Below are positions 40,101-48,243 of a stretch of DNA of 64,000 nt, in pieces (the stretch's first letter is position 1; each line of letters starts with the position of its first letter). Below the pieces are notes generated by a model. That model worked only from the letters and a program-made list of their open reading frames with translations, was not told where the DNA came from and ran no database searches. A program made the position numbers and the translations under genes. The DNA is taken from contig FAON01000003.1 in NCBI GenBank assembly GCA_001485605.1, positions 1 through 64,000 on the forward strand, given 5' to 3'. The stretch is from Candidatus Kryptobacter tengchongensis (GTDB lineage Bacteria > Bacteroidota > Ignavibacteria > Kryptoniales > Kryptoniaceae).

Positions 40101-40885
40101 TTATCCTTTTATCATCTCCATCAGTTGTTTCTCTTCCTCACCAAACTTATCTTCCATGTCTATTTGGATTCCTTCCTTTAGTCCCTTTTCAATTCCTTCT
40201 TTTAGCCTCCTTTTCAATCCTTCTTCAATACCTTCCTTCTTACCTATCCCAAACAGCCTCGTCTTTGTCAAATCTATCCTCCTTATCTCTCTCATTGCAT
40301 CCTCTACCTCTCTTTCCTTCCCTACCAAAGTTTATCTTTTTTTCACTAAATCCATGAACTTCCATCTTGACGAAAATTTATAGATCGCTATCTTATGGGT
40401 TATCTCCATGGAATCTGCCTCCCTACCCAAAATGCCAAGTGCATTTACATAAGGATTTCTACCCGAAACCTCCTGAATGGTATGCTTGATAAATCTATAC
40501 TTGATAAATCTATAACCTTGAAAATTAAAATTGATTGAACCAAATCTTGTTCTCTAGGAAAATCCAGATGGTATCTTTTTCCCAATGAATAAGACTATAC
40601 TGAAGAATCTTATAATACCAATATTCAATATAAAATACTCAAGCATTCTCAGGGAAAAATCTCTTTGATACCGAATTTGGAAATCCATATGAACCACTGA
40701 CTTTTCATTCCTTTGGGAGATGACACATATTTTTATCAAAACTCTTTTCCCTTACTTCTGTCAGCTCGACATTCTGTATCTTGATCCTTGTTGCCCTGGT
40801 CCAAAGCATTGAGAGAATCTCTTTTTCCGAAACCTCAAAGATTTCCCTTAAAGATATGTCAAATTCCCCTATAATTGCAAATATG
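40101..40885 (-). pseudogene. Frameshifted Rpn-type recombination-promoting nuclease/putative transposase
   Basis: Pieces of one protein can be read in different minus-strand frames. From about 40885 they read IGEFDISLREIFEVSEKEIL...NVELTEVREKS. Then, near 40690, VVHMDFQIRYQRDFSLRMLEYF...FFSIVLFIGKK, next FKVIDLSSIDLSSIP, then GRNPYVNALGILGRE, and last a C-terminal run of Gly-Ile/Leu-x-x-Gly repeats (KKEGIEEGLKRRLKEGIEKG). This is the order of the Rpn/PD-(D/E)XK_2 family. At least three frame changes break it, so it is inactive. The family promotes RecA-independent recombination in E. coli. Confidence 0.75.
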
Positions 40886-41075
40886 AATTAGAATAACTAA
40901 TTTGTAATGTTTTCAGTTCGAAAATTTACATATAGCATCTATAAATTTCAGAATGCGTCATATTAAAAGGGTGAGGAAATTACATTTTAAAATAGTATAA
41001 ATATATTAAAAAATTAAATTAAATTAATGTAAAATGACTTTAATGTAATGCATTCATGAACGAAGGTGTTTAATC
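40886..41075. other. Intergenic
   Basis: AT-rich spacer with nothing recognised; it contains the 3' flank of the SRPBCC gene. Confidence 0.35.
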
Positions 41076-41564
41076 TCATTCCTTTTTTCTGTTCATCAGT
41101 TCATCTATGACTTTCTGTCTGTATTCAAAAATTTCTCTAACTCTGCCACAAACCCATTTTCCTACGATTAGATTAGATATTCTTGGAAATGGAATCATAA
41201 AAATCACTTCGTCAATGACTTTTGTATTATTTTCATCGATTGCTACGAAAAAATGGTCATGCTTCCACAATGAATAAGGACCTTTAATTTGGATATCTGT
41301 AAATCTATTTGGAGGAACCCAGTTAGTTATCAAAGTGCGCCAGCGGAAAGGAATACCATATAGCTTAAGACTGTAGTTAATAATTGTTCCCTCCTGAACA
41401 TCTGGAGTACTTACATTAAGTATACGGAAGTTCAAAAATTGGGGAGTTATTATTTCTAAGTTTGTCGCTTTACTAAAGAAATCAAATACATCGAGCAAAT
41501 TTTTTCTTACAACCTGCTCTGCTCTTAGCTCATATTGAAGTCCATATTGTCTTAGAGTTACCAT
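41076..41564 (-). CDS. SRPBCC-family ligand-binding protein
   Basis: A 162-residue protein of the START/Bet v1 superfamily (cyclase/dehydrase-like subgroup). Recognisable parts are an N-terminal strand and helix (EQVVRKNLLDVFDFFSKATNLEIITPQFLNF), the long GTIINYSLKLYGIPFRWRTLITNW hairpin, and a final helix (VGRVREIFEYRQKVIDELM-like). Such proteins bind small hydrophobic ligands in a deep cavity. I cannot name the ligand. It is divergent from the truncated glutamate dehydrogenase gene. Confidence 0.82.
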   Translation of the reverse strand: MVTLRQYGLQYELRAEQVVRKNLLDVFDFFSKATNLEIITPQFLNFRILNVSTPDVQEGTIINYSLKLYGIPFRWRTLITNWVPPNRFTDIQIKGPYSLWKHDHFFVAIDENNTKVIDEVIFMIPFPRISNLIVGKWVCGRVREIFEYRQKVIDELMNRKKE

Positions 41565-41794
41565 GAATAAAATTTATTTTAATATATCTAAAAGTAAACG
41601 AAAAATTTTAAAATCAGAAATTTAAACTTGCAAAACATAACAGATCAGGCACAACCAATTAGCAATAATTGGGGAAATATAAATCAAAGGATGTCTAAAA
41701 GATAAAAACCTTTAACTTCGCACTTGAAAGAAATAAAAAAGCTAACTATTCCCGTTAAAGCATAAATTCTTTTAAACATAGAGATATATAAGAT

Positions 41795-42301
41795 ATGTCT
41801 TACATACAAGAGTTGCTTTCAAAGTTAGAGGAAAAAAATCGGAACGAACCTGAGTTTCTTCAGGCAGCAAAAAGCTTTATATCATCGTTAGAACCGACAG
41901 TTAAAAGACATCCAGAATTTGTAAAAGCCAAAATATATGAAAGAATAATTGAACCAGATAGGATCATAGTATTCAGAGTGGTATGGTTAGATGATAAGGG
42001 AGATATACAAATTAATCGGGGATACAGAGTACAGTTTAACAACGCAATAGGTCCATACAAAGGGGGTTTAAGATTTCATCCTTCTGTAAATATAAGCATA
42101 ATGAAATTTTTAGCGTTCGAGCAAGTATTCAAAAATTCTCTTACAAACTTGCCTATGGGTGGAGCCAAAGGAGGATCGGATTTCGATCCAAAGGGTAAAT
42201 CAGATGCTTTGTCTAATATTTTTAGCCCTTGCCTTAAGATTATTGAAGGACAACAGCTCAACAACCATGATTTATATCATAAAAATTCTCCAGATGACTG
42301 A
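41795..42301 (+). pseudogene. gdhA: 3'-truncated glutamate dehydrogenase
   Basis: The first 139 residues follow hexameric glutamate dehydrogenase closely: FRVVWLDDKGDIQINRGYRVQF, AIGPYKGGLRFHPSVNISIMKFLAFEQVFKNSLTNLPMGGAKGGSDFDPKGKSDA. After that the similarity stops, near 42212, and about 30 unrelated residues lead to a stop. The whole Rossmann cofactor domain (normally to about 440 residues) is missing, so it cannot be active. The truncation marks the chromosome side of a rearrangement junction with the accessory block. Confidence 0.85.
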
Positions 42302-42306
42302 AATTT

Positions 42307-42477
42307 CTACATTTTCTGCAAGTATATTGGACAAAGCACAAAACATCTAATCACTGCATAAACAACTTTTTCATCTTGGACAAATTTTTCATAGTCATAT
42401 CCTTCAGTAAATTTTTCAATTTTTTCTATATGTTCAAAGATATCCCGAAGAAAATCAATGTAAGTTCTTTTAGACAT
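42307..42477 (-). pseudogene. 3'-truncated HEPN (DUF86-type) gene
   Basis: Minus strand, start at 42477, overlapping the MNT gene end by eight bases. It reads [20 protein letters not shown] and continues through KFTEGYDYEKFVQDEKVVYAVIRCF, the first half of a DUF86/HEPN protein. Then come about ten foreign residues and a stop (56 residues in all, against about 110-140 normally). The R-x4-6-H RNase motif lies in the missing half, so toxin activity should be lost. Partner of the adjacent nucleotidyltransferase. Confidence 0.7.
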
Positions 42478-42763
42478 ATAAAACCTCTTTGAGGATATAT
42501 TTTCCTATTTCAGGTTTTAGTGCTTTTTTCATTACAAGGTCCACCTTGATGCCAAGGAGTTTTGTAAGAAATTCCTCAAGTTCAAGGAAAGTAAAGAAAT
42601 CAACAGGAGAGTCAAATTCAACAAGGATATCAATATCGCTTTTATCTTTTTGTTTTTCCTTTACATAGGAGCCAAAAATGCCTATTTCTTTGACACCAAA
42701 TTTTTCTTTAAGTTCTCCTTTGTGATTCTTAAGGATCTCTTTTATTTCCTCAATCTTCTTCAT
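42470..42763 (-). CDS. mntA: MNT-type minimal nucleotidyltransferase antitoxin
   Basis: A 97-residue minimal nucleotidyltransferase with the GS-x10-D-x-D signature ([18 protein letters not shown]), matching MntA-type antitoxins that AMPylate and silence HEPN toxins such as HepT. The gene begins inside the last codons of hsdS (4-base overlap) and its end overlaps the truncated HEPN gene. With the toxin gene broken the pair is no longer a complete toxin-antitoxin module. Confidence 0.85.
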   Translation of the reverse strand: MKKIEEIKEILKNHKGELKEKFGVKEIGIFGSYVKEKQKDKSDIDILVEFDSPVDFFTFLELEEFLTKLLGIKVDLVMKKALKPEIGKYILKEVLYV

Positions 42764-43947
42764 AAAACCACCTCAATTAAATTATTAACTCTGACCTTAC
42801 CAATAAGCAAGTCCTCCATAAGCCCCTGCTTTAACCTCTTAAGTTTTTCCTTATAATTTTGTTCCTTTTCTATAACCTTGTCAACTTGTGAAAGAATTTC
42901 AGCAATGCGTTGTTGCTCAGGAAGAGGGGGGAGGGGGATAAGATATTTAGAAATTTTTGGTGCAGTTAGTTGTGGTACTCCAGTCATTTCTACTTCAAAG
43001 TTAATCATTGAATTGATATATTCTGAAACATAAACAATGTTAACAGGACATTTAGGAATTAAAACAAGAACTCTTATTATAGCATTAAACTTTTCAAACC
43101 TTGGAACCGCAAAGCCTAAAGTTCCTCTACCTGTTACAGTTATAGAATTTTCGGGATATGTATAAGTGTTTGCATATCCATACAATCCTTTATTTTCAAT
43201 AGTGTTTGAATAAATTGGGAACCTAAACTCTTTATCTGGAAATTTTGAAAAACGCAATTTACTTATGTCTCCACCAGCGCGAATAATAAAAACTTCCCCC
43301 AATCTCTTTACTTCCCACTCAACTGGTATTCTTCCTACTGGGGAATCCTTAAACTTGTGAGTTTTTTCGCTTCTTATATTTCCCTCTTCATCAATACCCT
43401 TAGTAAGTAATTTCTGCATCAAGCCCTGCTTTATTCTTTTGTATTTTTCTATAATCTTGTCTGTCTTTTCTATGGCATTGTCAACTGTCTCAAGAATTTC
43501 AGCTATTTTTTGCTGTTCGGGAAGTGGGGGTAAAGGAATATCAATTTTTGAATATTCAGAAATCCAAAATCTTTTATGCTCGCTCCCGGGTTTTAATGGT
43601 ACGGTTTGTAATAAATTGAATACAAAAAATAAATTTGTATCGTTGTTAGCAGACTTTAAAATTTTTAGGGCTGAAGACTTTACTTTAAAAGGAAAATTCA
43701 CAAACCTACTTTCTGTAGTAAAATCGTCAAAAATTATTGCAGGAACATTTTCATAGACCCCTGTAGTTTCATCAGTATAACCTAAAATAAAGGTTTTACC
43801 TGCTGTCAATACAGGAACACCATGTTTGGGATCATATTTTTCATTTTTCACTGTATATTTCCATGGTTGTTCATATTTAATTACCTCCCCCAACTTAACC
43901 CTTTTCCATCCTTCTGGTAATTTTTCTTTATCTTTAAATTCTTTCAT
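42760..43947 (-). CDS. hsdS: Type I restriction-modification specificity subunit
   Basis: HsdS recognises the bipartite DNA target of a type I enzyme. The 395-residue protein has two target-recognition domains, each followed by a conserved helix: first unit residues 1-190 ([51 protein letters not shown]), second unit 205-390 ([59 protein letters not shown]). Both repeats are complete, and no frame lesion is visible. It overlaps hsdM by 14 bases and mntA by four, so all were one operon. Confidence 0.95.
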   Translation of the reverse strand: MKEFKDKEKLPEGWKRVKLGEVIKYEQPWKYTVKNEKYDPKHGVPVLTAGKTFILGYTDETTGVYENVPAIIFDDFTTESRFVNFPFKVKSSALKILKSANNDTNLFFVFNLLQTVPLKPGSEHKRFWISEYSKIDIPLPPLPEQQKIAEILETVDNAIEKTDKIIEKYKRIKQGLMQKLLTKGIDEEGNIRSEKTHKFKDSPVGRIPVEWEVKRLGEVFIIRAGGDISKLRFSKFPDKEFRFPIYSNTIENKGLYGYANTYTYPENSITVTGRGTLGFAVPRFEKFNAIIRVLVLIPKCPVNIVYVSEYINSMINFEVEMTGVPQLTAPKISKYLIPLPPLPEQQRIAEILSQVDKVIEKEQNYKEKLKRLKQGLMEDLLIGKVRVNNLIEVVL

Positions 43948-46437
43948 CGTAATACCCCAATTTTTTCAAAAATTCCTCTAATTTCTCAACTTCTTTATCT
44001 CTCTCCTCCCTTAATTCCACAAGAGAAACCTTATATTTATCCCAAAGATTTTCAAAAATTTTTACAAGCTCCTTTTTCTCTGCATTTAGGTATTTCTCAA
44101 GGTAGTTCTCAATGGTTAAATAAAACTTTTCTAAAATTAAATCCTTTGCTTCATCTTCAGTCAATTCTTCCCTTTTTTTAGCTATAAGCTCTTCAAGTGC
44201 TTTTTCTTTATTTTTAAGTTCTCTCTTAACCTTATTCAATTCTTTATTTTTTTCTTCAATTCTTTGATGTCGTTGCCATAGCTCTTTAATAGTTTCTCTT
44301 GCCACATCCGATAAAGGCTCATTATTAAATTTGTATACCCTCGTAACTAAATTATTGTTCCACTTTTCCTCCTTAGGCAAAAGTAGAATATCCCTTATCT
44401 GCTCTTTTATATAGTCCATTACTCTTTTTGCTGTTTTTTCTCCATATTCTTCTTCATCCCAATCCTCAACTTCTTCTAAAATATCACTGACTTCTGCCTC
44501 AATCTGTGTAATCTTTTCTTCTATTTATTCAATCTCTTGTAATTCAGATTTAAAAAACTTTTCTTTTATAATCTCATCCTCAATCAGGTTTTTACTCCAG
44601 CCAGCGGAGATTATTGATTTAAAATCATATTTCAAATCTTCCCACCAATTTACAAATACACCAGCAACTTTAAACTCATCAAGCACACCAAGGGGCAAAA
44701 GTTTCTCCTTTAGTTTCTTTATACCGATGTTCCTAAACCCCCACAAGTTACTATTTCCCCTAAGCCCCACAATCATCGCTTTTATTTCCTCCCACCATTC
44801 CTTTAATTTTTTCATATGTTCAGATAATATTACCTTTAAATTTTCATTGTTTTCAATTATTTCCCTTATTTTGATTTTGTCATCAATGGTAAATTCTAAA
44901 TATCTATCACCCTTTTTTCTTAGTAAAATATAAGGAGAAACGCCAAATTTCTTAAATGTCTCACCGTAAAGCTCTAACTCTTTCTTTGGCACACCACCAA
45001 AAATGTGGGCATGAATATCTTCCATCTCAGGGTCTGGAGAGTTATCCACATATCTACGAATATTTAAATTAAAATCGTTTTCCTCTATTTCCTTAATATC
45101 CACAAGCCTAGAATATTTTGGTATTTCCCTCTTTGAATGAAAAACTGTGACAATCTTTTCAATATCCTCTGGTCTTAGATAGTTCTGATTTCTTCCCTCT
45201 CCATATTCTTTATCTGCATTTATAAAAAAGATTTTATTTTTTAAATGATTTGGTTTGTTTTTATTAATAACAATTATGCAGGCTGGAATTCCCGCATTGT
45301 AAAAGAGTTTTGGTAGCAAGCCAATAATTGCCTCAATAAGGTCATCTTTTACTATTCCCTCTCTTATATTTTTTCCTGTCCACCTCTGAATAAAACTCCA
45401 TGGGGCATAACAGTTGCCATTACTCCATTGTTTTTCAAACTTGCAATCATATGCTGTAAAAACATTAAATCAGCCTTTTTTCCTGTCTCCGGAGTAAATC
45501 CATATTTAAATCTTTCTGGAAATTGCATATTTGCACGAGAATAATTCTGTGAAAAGGGCGGATTTGCCAGAATTCTGTCAAATTGTTTTATGTATCCGTT
45601 CTCTATAAATTGCGGTTTGGTTAAGGTGTCTTCGTTTTCAATGTGTGCGTCTGGTATATCATGGAGAATCATATTCATTTTGCATATGGACCAAGTAAGC
45701 CCGTTAAGTTCCTGTCCATATAGCCCTAAATTTCTTGGATTTTGTCCTTGCTCTTCAACATAATTCCTCGCTTCAATAAGAAAACCACCAGATCCAACTG
45801 TGGGGTCATAAATGGTCATACCCTCCTTAGGATTTACAAGACGAACCATTAATTTTTTAACATGTGGCGGAGTATAAAATTCACCCCCCTTTTTCCCTGC
45901 AGAGTCCGCAAACTGTTTAAGTAGATACTCATAAGCTGCCCCAAGCAAATCAGGAAACTCAAAGTCTTCGTTGGTAAGCCTATATTTATTAAAGTGATGA
46001 ATAAGGTTAATAAATTGCTGATCTTTTAGTTTTGTCTTCCCTTTTACTGCGTTAAAATCAATATGTTTTAAGACACCCTCAAGTTCTGGGTTTGCTTCCT
46101 CTAATGCTGCCAAAGCTTTGTTTAAATGATTACCAACATCTTCCTTTAAATTGAGTATATTCTCCCATCTTGCTTTCTCTGGAACAAAAAAGGTATCTCC
46201 ATAAGAATTAGGGTCTTCTAAAAGCTCATTAATTTGCTCTTCAGAAAAACCCTGAGATTTAAATTTTTCTTTCAATTCCTGCCTTTTAATTTCAAAAACA
46301 TCAGAAACACGCTTAAGGAATAGCATACCAAAGATATATTCCTTGTATTCAGAGGCATCCATCTTGCCCCTGAGGATATCGGCAGCCTTAAATAAGTATG
46401 TTTCAAGCTCTCTTAAGGTTATTTTTTGGTTATTCAT
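43934..46437 (-). pseudogene. hsdM: Type I modification methyltransferase subunit, disrupted
   Basis: Read as one gene this is about 834 codons. The first part (46437 to 45364) has [19 protein letters not shown], the SAM motif [19 protein letters not shown] and the catalytic NPPF ([11 protein letters not shown]). It ends at [11 protein letters not shown], where a one-base loss in an A6 tract (plus-strand T run 45369-45374) shifts the frame. The next frame continues [16 protein letters not shown] and PKLFYNAGIPACIIVINK to a TAA at 44525-44527 (probably CAA originally). The same frame resumes beyond, through the coiled C-terminal region to 43934. The two lesions make a single active protein unlikely unless slippage or sequencing error is involved. 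Confidence 0.85.
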
Positions 46438-46831
46438 GCTATCCTCCCTTGGATATAATCTTTAAATTGTCCCAAAAGGCTCATCCCTAAGAGACCCCCC
46501 AAGAGGTCCACAGGACCTTTGAGGTTTTGCTGAATTTGTCCAATAAAGTTTTTCAGCGAAACAATCCACTCTGGACTGAAAAAGTTTTTTAAGCAATTCC
46601 TGAAACCTTTGAATCGCCCCTCCCGAAAGAGATCCCTTAGCCTCCATATATTGATATTCTTTTTTATTAACATTTATGTAAAATTTAAAACACAATATTA
46701 AAAAAATCAAACCAGCGAATCAATCCCTTTAAGTTGGACTTTCGCCAAATCCATACATAATCACTTCGCCGACTCAACGGACAACTTCACCAGCTTCAGA
46801 AATACTTAAAGGTGAGTAAAAAATTTCCCCA
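46438..46831. repeat. Spacer with GC-rich palindromic repeat segments
   Basis: The region upstream of hsdM contains GC-rich, partly palindromic words of the type scattered through the accessory block, such as GAGGTCCACAGGACCTTTGAGG near 46502-46522 and CCCGAAAGAGATCCCTTAG near 46620-46640. Open frames here are read through the repeats and do not resemble proteins. No hsdR was found. Confidence 0.5.
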
Positions 46832-47132
46832 ACCCTCCCCCTCTCTAAAAACTTAGAGAGGGGGCCAGGGGGTGAGTCAAAAAATTAATTTCCCCTCTCT
46901 ATTTATAGAGAGGGGCAAGGGGTGAGTCTAAAAGATAAACCAAAAAGGGGTAAGTCAAAAACTAACTTTTCCCCCTCTCTAAAAACTTAGAGAGGGGGCC
47001 AGGGGGTGAGTCAAAAAATTAACTTATCCCTCCCCCTCTCTAAAAATTTAGAGAGGGGGACTTAGAGGGGGTGAGTCAAAAAATTAATTTCCCCTCTCTA
47101 TTTATAGAGAGGGGCAAGGGGTGAGTCTAAAA
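46832..47132. repeat. Tandem hairpin array upstream of parA
   Basis: Five units of about 50 bases, each a strong palindrome followed by a GGGGTGAGTC tail. Type A stem CCCCCTCTCTAA-AAAC-TTAGAGAGGGGG occurs at about 46842-46864 and 46971-46997, with a close variant at 47033-47060; type B stem CCCCTCTCTAT-TT-ATAGAGAGGGG occurs at about 46893-46915 and 47091-47113. Spacing is near regular and a degraded half-unit lies at 46943-46960. The array could be a centromere-like or regulatory site for the neighbouring ParA, or REP-like. Confidence 0.7.
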
Positions 47133-47187
47133 GATTTATATCCCAATCAAAAATTTATAAAATTTATAAAATTTGCCTACCACCCCC

Positions 47188-47216
47188 TTGACAAATACCT
47201 TAAAAATTTATATATT
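47188..47216 (+). promoter_or_regulatory. Canonical sigma70-type promoter of parA-rep
   Basis: TTGACA (47188-47193), 17 bases, TATATT (47211-47216). Transcription should start near 47223, which excludes the longest parA start (47173). Confidence 0.8.
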
Positions 47217-47253
47217 ATACCCAAAAATGTTTAAAATAAACTACCAAAAACCT

Positions 47254-48231
47254 ATGAAAAAATTTAAAATCAAAGAGTTCGCCCAACTCCTCGGCTACCA
47301 CCCCCAGTATCTACGAGTCCTCGAAAAAGAAGGCAAAATCCCACCAGCAAGAAGAGACCCGAAATCAAACTGGAGATACTACACACTTGAAGACCTGATA
47401 GAAGCCAAAAAACAACTCGGCATCCCAATAAACGAAAAACCAGCCGTCCAAGTCTTCATAAACTATAAAGGTGGCACAGGAAAATCAACCATCGCCTCAA
47501 ACTACGCCTATAACCTCGCTCAACTCGGACTAAATGTCCTCGCTGTAGACCTCGACCCCCAGGGACACTTAACACGAGCACTCGGCATCCCGGATGAAGC
47601 GTCAAGAAATTTACCAACTATCATAGACGGAGTTATAAACGGCGACATATCAAAATCTATAATCTCAATCAAAAACGACCTCCTGCACCTCATACCAAGC
47701 AATGTCAACCAGACTGCATTTGAAAAATATCTCCAGCAACAAAATATAGCCGTGGAAACCAAACTATACAAAATGCTCCAGCCCATACTCCCTAAATATA
47801 ACTACATCATCATTGACTGCGCCCCGAGCGTCTCACTAACAAACATAAACGCCATGGTTGCCGCAGACGATATCATAGTCCCGGTCATCCCGGACTTCCT
47901 GTCCTACGACGGACTGAACCTGCTCTTCAAAGATATATCAGCACTGAAAGAAAACGCAACCCTCTACCACGCAAGACAAATTAAAATCATAATAAACAAA
48001 TACGACCAACGACTATCCGTCGCAGATGTCCTGATAAAAACCCTACAGGAAGAATATAAAGATATGCTCCTTAAAACCATACTCCGACAGGACGCTACAG
48101 TTGAAAGAGCTCAAGCCAAACTCTTAACAATTTTTGAATACGCTAGAAGAAGCAAATTCGCACAGGACATCACAAGCTTCACCAACGAAATGCTACAAAT
48201 TGAATCACAAATAACAATAACCCAAAACTAA
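47254..48231 (+). CDS. parA: ParA-family partition ATPase with N-terminal MerR-like helix-turn-helix
   Basis: ParA ATPases segregate low-copy plasmids. The N-terminal 55 residues (IKEFAQLLGYHPQYLRVLEKEGKIPPARR...WRYYTLEDL) form a MerR-type winged helix, so the protein may also bind DNA and repress its own promoter. The ATPase follows: deviant Walker A INYKGGTGKSTIASN, LAVDLDPQGHLTRALG, and YIIIDCAPSVSLTNINAM. An ATG at 47227 is a second possible start; 47173 is excluded by the promoter. No separate parB gene is adjacent, but the large replication gene follows after 12 bases. Codon use is C-rich, unlike the G-rich genes to the right. Confidence 0.9.
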   Translation: MKKFKIKEFAQLLGYHPQYLRVLEKEGKIPPARRDPKSNWRYYTLEDLIEAKKQLGIPINEKPAVQVFINYKGGTGKSTIASNYAYNLAQLGLNVLAVDLDPQGHLTRALGIPDEASRNLPTIIDGVINGDISKSIISIKNDLLHLIPSNVNQTAFEKYLQQQNIAVETKLYKMLQPILPKYNYIIIDCAPSVSLTNINAMVAADDIIVPVIPDFLSYDGLNLLFKDISALKENATLYHARQIKIIINKYDQRLSVADVLIKTLQEEYKDMLLKTILRQDATVERAQAKLLTIFEYARRSKFAQDITSFTNEMLQIESQITITQN

Positions 48232-48243
48232 CAAAATTGCCCC

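Noticed and set aside
39995-40383. Leu/Ser/Pro-rich plus-strand frames (120 and 75 codons)
   Set aside because: They are antisense to the Gly-Ile-Glu repeats of the decayed Rpn nuclease; the biased composition follows from that.
42159-42350. Continuation of glutamate dehydrogenase in another frame
   Set aside because: Neither alternative frame past 42212 resembles the next conserved dehydrogenase block.
46434-46710. Two short minus-strand frames upstream of hsdM (79 and 82 codons)
   Set aside because: They overlap each other in different frames and are built from GC-rich repeats; no ribosome site or family likeness.
46832-47132. CRISPR-like array
   Set aside because: The units are palindromes in two types with near-identical intervals; there are no unique spacers of constant length and no cas genes.
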